In this document: positions 60,166 through 64,000 of the stretch, one piece after another
Numbering within the stretch: the stretch's first letter is position 1
Layout: every line of letters starts with the position of its first letter
NCBI GenBank assembly: GCA_002255575.1
Contig: NCAT01000001.1
Location: 62,001 to 126,000 of the forward strand
Direction: 5' to 3'
Source of the DNA: Acidocella sp. 20-57-95
GTDB lineage: Bacteria; Pseudomonadota; Alphaproteobacteria; Acetobacterales; Acetobacteraceae
DNA length: 64,000 bases
The notes under the pieces: generated by a model
Database searches by the model: none
Seen by the model: the letters and a program-made list of their open reading frames with translations, nothing else
What the model was told of the DNA's origin: nothing
Program-made: the position numbers and the translations under genes

Positions 60166-61518
60166 TTATATTGTGGCGGGCACCCCAGCGGCTGCCAAGG
60201 CCTCGGCCTGCCTGGCGGCCAGATCGGCTTCGTTAAAATCTGCGACAGTTTCGTGAAATAACCGGCTCCAGTTCAATTCCGCGCCCAAACGCAGGAATAC
60301 GCTGCCCAGGCCAATGGCTGAGCGGTCCATCAGCACAAATTCCCGTGGGGGCCGTACCCCGCCGGTGCGCTGCAAGCCGGCATGCACCTTCTCGGCAATC
60401 GAGCGGCCATATTGTGTGTCGCCGTTTTCCTGAATTGGCCGGACGCGGTCCTGCACCAGCGGCTCGTACAAAAATTTCGCCCAGTCATTTAGCACATGCA
60501 CCTGCTCACGCGTGATGCCCTTAAAGCCCCAGATATCATAGGCATGAACAGAGCGTTCTTCATCATCATCACGTACTGCGGCATAAAGCTCCAACACGCC
60601 GGTGACGAATTTGGCCGGGAACACCCGGATTGACCCGTAATCCAGCAAGTTCAGCCCACCTTCCGGGTTCACCTGATAATTGCCCAAATGCGGGTCGCCA
60701 TGAATAACGCCGTAACGATAAAACGGCTGGTACCAGGCACGGAACAAAGCCGTTGCCAGCTTATTACGTGCTTCCTGCGAGGGATCCGTCGCCAGCCAGG
60801 CTTTCAGCCCAACGCCCTTCAGCCATTTCATCGTGATGAGCCGCGTGGTGGTATAATCCGCCACCGGTTCTGGTACATTCACATCCGGTACATCAGCCAG
60901 CATCGCGCGATAGAGGCGCATTTGTGCGGCTTCGCGGGTATAATCCAGCTCCTCACGCAGGCGCTCCACCAGCTCCTCGTAAATATCATCCTGGATGATG
61001 GCATTATCCATCCGGCGATATACCGCCATCGCCATTTTAATTTGGCGCAAATCCGCTTCCACGGTGCTTGGCATATCCGGATATTGCAGCTTGCAGGCAA
61101 CATCCGTGCCATCCGGCAACGTCGCGCGATGCACCTGGCCTAAGCTTGCCGCCGCCGCGGCTTCCTTGCCGAAACTCTGGAATTTGCTCTCCCAGCTCGG
61201 CCCCAACTCGCCGGCCATGCGGCGGCGCACGAAGGCCCAGCCCATCGGCGGGGCGTTGGCCTGTAATTCGGCCAACTGCGCGGCATATTCAGGCGGCAGC
61301 GCGTCTGGGATGGTGGAAAGAAACTGCGCCACCTTCATCATCGGGCCTTTCAAGCCCCCCAGAATCGCCTTCAAATCCTCGGCGTGCTTGGCTTGGTTGG
61401 TTTTAATCCCAAACACCCGCTCACCGGTAATCCGCGCTGCGATGCCGCCGACCGCACCAGAGGTGCGCGCCAAACGACGAATTTCGCCAAACATATTGCC
61501 GCCATCCCGATCGGCCAT
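60166..61518 (-). CDS. ABC1/AarF (UbiB-like) atypical kinase
   Basis: The 450-residue protein has the ABC1 family features: the KxGQ-like MMKVAQFLSTIPDALPPEY (about residues 60-78), the Ala-rich nucleotide loop AAAAASLGQVHRA, IKxxYPD-like CKLQYPDM, ITMKWLKG, and HGDPHLGNYQVN with the catalytic Asp and Asn plus LLDYGSIR. Members support ubiquinone biosynthesis or lipid export. No C-terminal membrane helices are seen, unlike E. coli UbiB. It starts one base after the pepF stop and is probably co-transcribed with it. Confidence 0.9.
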   Translation of the reverse strand: MADRDGGNMFGEIRRLARTSGAVGGIAARITGERVFGIKTNQAKHAEDLKAILGGLKGPMMKVAQFLSTIPDALPPEYAAQLAELQANAPPMGWAFVRRRMAGELGPSWESKFQSFGKEAAAAASLGQVHRATLPDGTDVACKLQYPDMPSTVEADLRQIKMAMAVYRRMDNAIIQDDIYEELVERLREELDYTREAAQMRLYRAMLADVPDVNVPEPVADYTTTRLITMKWLKGVGLKAWLATDPSQEARNKLATALFRAWYQPFYRYGVIHGDPHLGNYQVNPEGGLNLLDYGSIRVFPAKFVTGVLELYAAVRDDDEERSVHAYDIWGFKGITREQVHVLNDWAKFLYEPLVQDRVRPIQENGDTQYGRSIAEKVHAGLQRTGGVRPPREFVLMDRSAIGLGSVFLRLGAELNWSRLFHETVADFNEADLAARQAEALAAAGVPATI

Positions 61519-61519
61519 G

Positions 61520-63334
61520 TTAAGCCGCCAACTCGTCGATGAAACCGGAGATCACATCCAGGCCTTTTTGCCAGAATTGCGGCTCGCTGGCATCCAACCC
61601 GAACGGGGCCAGCAATTCCTTGTGCCGCAACGTGCCACCGGCCCGCAGCATCGTTAGATATTTCGCGGTGAATTCATCAGCTTTTCCGGCGGCCTTCTGC
61701 TCGGTGTAAACCGCGTACAGCGCATTCACCAAACAATCCCCAAACGCGTAGGCATACACATAAAACGGCGAGTGGATGAAATGCGGAATATAGGCCCAGA
61801 ACAACCGGTATTCATCGCTAAACTCAAAGGCGGGACCAAGGCTTTCGGTCTGCACTTCCAGCCAGATTTCACCAATTCGTTCGGGTAGTATTTCACCCTG
61901 CCGCCGCTCGTCGTGAATCTTTTTTTCAAACTGATAGAAGGCGATCTGCCGCACCACCGTGTTCAGCATGTCCTCCACCTTCTGCGCCAGCATAATCCGC
62001 CGGCGCTTCGGGTCCGTTTCAGCATCCAACAACGCACGGAAGGTCAGCATCTCGCCAAACACGCTGGCGGTTTCTGCCAAGGTTAAAGGCGTACCTGACA
62101 TTAAATAGCCTTGGCGGGCCGCCAGCACCTGATGCACGCCATGCCCCAGCTCATGCGCGAGCGTCATCACATCGCGGGTGCGGCCATGGAAGTTCATCAG
62201 CACATAAGGGTGCGCGGAAGGCACAGTTGGGTGCGCAAAGGCCCCGCCAGATTTGCCCGGGCGCAATGCCGCATCAATCCAGTTTTTTTCAAAAAATGGT
62301 TTGGCGGTTGCGGCCAGTTCCGGCGTGAAGGCGCCATACGCATCGAGTACGCACGCCTTGGCTTGCTGCCAGGAGATTTCCTTATCGCCATCATCGGGCA
62401 GCGGCGCATTACGGTCCCAATGCTGCAACTTCTCCAGCCCCAGCCATTTGGCCTTCATGCTATAATAACGGTGCGAGAGCTTGCCGTAGGACGAGACCAC
62501 AGCGGCGGACAATGCATCCACCACCGCATCCTCGACCATATTCGAGCGGTTACGATAGCTCGACGGCTTTGGATAATGCCGCCATTTATCATCAATCTCT
62601 TTATCTTTGGCGAGCGTATTGGTGATCAGTGAAAACAATTTCTCCTGCTTGGCCAAAGCCTCACCTACCGCCTTCCCCGCGGCTTCGCGCACCTGGCGGG
62701 ACGGGTCAGAGAGCTTGTTCAGCACAGCAGAGAGTGTAAGTTCCTCGCCTCGCAACGAAATGCGCATGCCCGCCGTGGTCTCATCAAATAACCGGCTCCA
62801 GGCCGCTGAGCCTGTGACGTCTTTTTCCAGTAGGATTTTTTCAAGATCATCAGAGAGCTGATGCGGCAGAAACACCCGCAAATCACGCAGCCACGAGGCA
62901 TAATGCGCAAGTGACTGATCAGCCAGCTTCGCCGCCAAGGCCGCCTCATCGATGCGGTTAATCTCCAGCGTGAAGAACAATAGCAGGCTGTTGATGGTGG
63001 TGCCGCGCTCGCTCATGGTCTGGTAGAATTTGCCACAAGCGGGGTCGGTCGAATCAGCGGCAAATAATAATTGCGCGTAGCTGAGTGCTCGGCCCAGCCT
63101 CTCTTGGATGATTTCATATTCGGCGATCGCGCTACCCAGCTCGCCGCCATTCAGATTGGTGACCTTGCCCTGGTAACGCTTTGCAAAAGCCTCGGCCTGC
63201 GCCTGGATCTCGTTCAGGTCCGATGCAATCTTCGGGTCCGTGGCAGAGGCGTAAAGATCGCTCAAATCCCACACGGGCGGCCCAGATACGCCTGCCATAC
63301 CTTCGGGTTGATAAACTGGACCTGATTTGCGCAT
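61520..63334 (-). CDS. pepF: M3 family oligoendopeptidase F
   Basis: This cytoplasmic zinc peptidase degrades short peptides. The 604-residue protein has the HExxH zinc motif in LAHELGHGVHQ (about residue 393), the downstream zinc Glu in LAETASVFGEML, and the PepF-type C-terminal helix region (HFIHSPFYVYAYAFGDCL, in part). Length is typical of PepF. An internal ATG 12 codons in is an alternative start. It precedes the ABC1 kinase gene and is divergent from the permease gene. Confidence 0.95.
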   Translation of the reverse strand: MRKSGPVYQPEGMAGVSGPPVWDLSDLYASATDPKIASDLNEIQAQAEAFAKRYQGKVTNLNGGELGSAIAEYEIIQERLGRALSYAQLLFAADSTDPACGKFYQTMSERGTTINSLLLFFTLEINRIDEAALAAKLADQSLAHYASWLRDLRVFLPHQLSDDLEKILLEKDVTGSAAWSRLFDETTAGMRISLRGEELTLSAVLNKLSDPSRQVREAAGKAVGEALAKQEKLFSLITNTLAKDKEIDDKWRHYPKPSSYRNRSNMVEDAVVDALSAAVVSSYGKLSHRYYSMKAKWLGLEKLQHWDRNAPLPDDGDKEISWQQAKACVLDAYGAFTPELAATAKPFFEKNWIDAALRPGKSGGAFAHPTVPSAHPYVLMNFHGRTRDVMTLAHELGHGVHQVLAARQGYLMSGTPLTLAETASVFGEMLTFRALLDAETDPKRRRIMLAQKVEDMLNTVVRQIAFYQFEKKIHDERRQGEILPERIGEIWLEVQTESLGPAFEFSDEYRLFWAYIPHFIHSPFYVYAYAFGDCLVNALYAVYTEQKAAGKADEFTAKYLTMLRAGGTLRHKELLAPFGLDASEPQFWQKGLDVISGFIDELAA

Positions 63335-63415
63335 CGAATAGGGGCTCCTTAACTCTCACTCTGATGTAAGCGTTAAAGTGCCTACGTCAAACCGCTATTG
63401 AACAGGGAACCAGCG

Positions 63416-64000
63416 ATGCCAACAAGCGCTTTGCGACGAGATGCCGGCAAATTCGGGCTATTATTTGCGAGCCTGGGCGGCATGATCGGCTCTGGCTGGC
63501 TGTTTAGCGCACTGAATGCCGCCAAAATCGCGGGCCCCGCCTCGATTCTCTCGTGGGTCATTGGCGGCGCGGCGGTTTTGCTGCTGGCGTTTGTGTATGC
63601 CGAACTCACCACCATGTTCCCCAGGCCCGGTGCCGTGATCGTGTTTCCGAAACTTTGCCATGGCAATCTTGCCGCCCAAATTATGAGCTGGGTGAATTTT
63701 TTGGCCTATGTCTCGGTCGCTCCGGTCGAGGCAGTGGCGGTGGTGTCCTACACCAACAACTACGTCCCCGGCCTGGTAGTGCCCGATAGCGGCGTGCTGA
63801 CACTTTTGGGCTTGGGCGCCGCGCTGGCACTGATGTTGCTGTTTATTCTGATCAATCTGCTCGCCATCCGGTTGGTGCTGGCGGTGAATAACGCCATCAC
63901 CTGGTGGAAGCTGGCGGTACCCACCCTCACGGTGGTGGCGATGATGTTCACCCATTTCCGCGCCGCCAACTTCACTGAATTCGGCTTTGCGCCTTCTGGC
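63416..64000 (+). CDS. APC-family amino-acid permease (3' end cut off)
   Basis: The frame runs open from the ATG to the window end (195 codons) and encodes MPTSALRRDAGKFGLLFASLGGMIGSGWLFSA... (start given in parts). The first helix carries the GMIGSGWLF unwound substrate-binding motif of the APC superfamily, and FVYAELTTMFPRPGAV follows, typical of amino-acid/polyamine permeases. Five or six hydrophobic helices are visible. The substrate cannot be assigned. The gap of 81 bases to pepF holds the divergent promoters. Confidence 0.88.
   Translation, partial: MPTSALRRDAGKFGLLFASLGGMIGSGWLFSALNAAKIAGPASILSWVIGGAAVLLLAFVYAELTTMFPRPGAVIVFPKLCHGNLAAQIMSWVNFLAYVSVAPVEAVAVVSYTNNYVPGLVVPDSGVLTLLGLGAALALMLLFILINLLAIRLVLAVNNAITWWKLAVPTLTVVAMMFTHFRAANFTEFGFAPSG

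Overview
The window looks like an ordinary chromosomal stretch of an alphaproteobacterium, most likely of the Acetobacteraceae/Rhodospirillales (inference). The evidence is a MipZ division ATPase, a pyruvate dehydrogenase E1-beta with its own N-terminal lipoyl domain, a transhydrogenase split into three subunits, an intracellular PHB depolymerase, a DUF3297 protein, and moderately high GC. There are no rRNA or tRNA genes, insertion sequences, phage genes or CRISPR arrays. Genes are tightly packed, with many 1-16 bp overlaps.

Layout. 0-4.4 kb: the end of a chemotaxis gene (cheD), an ammonium channel behind a probable sigma-54 promoter, a UbiH-type hydroxylase and gpt. 4.4-11.7 kb, leftward: nadK, a nitrilase-family amidase, a methyltransferase with two membrane-sugar genes, then era-rnc-lepB. 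11.9-21 kb, mostly rightward: a penicillin-binding carboxypeptidase, a DUF3297 protein, a LysM protein leading into psd-pssA (phosphatidylethanolamine synthesis), metH and a cupin. 21-26.3 kb: a GST, PHB depolymerase, a low-GC pair of glycosylation genes and a COQ10-type protein. 26.3-33.4 kb, leftward: lipA, lpd, a GNAT, pdhC, pdhB, pdhA and an FtsB-like protein, so lipoate synthesis and its main client enzyme lie together. 33.6-38.8 kb: two small secreted His-rich proteins flank hemF and a petABC (cytochrome bc1) operon followed by mtnP. 38.8-43.7 kb: a DUF6065-like protein, a sodium:solute symporter with its DUF3311 partner, mipZ and a flavin oxidoreductase. 43.9-52.7 kb: marC, then a surface-polysaccharide block with rfbDCAB (dTDP-rhamnose) and two glycosyltransferases, one a 1,258-residue multi-domain protein. 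52.7-60 kb: an EmrAB pump with its MarR regulator, the pnt transhydrogenase operon and a TylF-type methyltransferase. 60-64 kb: an ABC1 kinase, oligoendopeptidase F and the start of an amino-acid permease.

The most unusual feature is the petABC operon. All three genes are intact and in normal order, but the Rieske protein has lost three of its four [2Fe-2S] ligands (one Cys and both His). Cytochrome b has Val in place of one heme-bH axial His, and its Qo PEWY motif reads PPWY. Cytochrome c1 keeps both its CxxCH and its axial Met. This suggests a bc1-like complex that cannot run a normal Q cycle yet is still maintained.

Other points of interest are two tandem repeats that each copy the stop codon and tail of the adjacent gene, a secreted protein with runs of nine and eight histidines, candidate operators upstream of pdhA and marR, and a small protein with a CobW-like Cys motif beside metH. 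All family assignments are by reading motifs. No database search was run.
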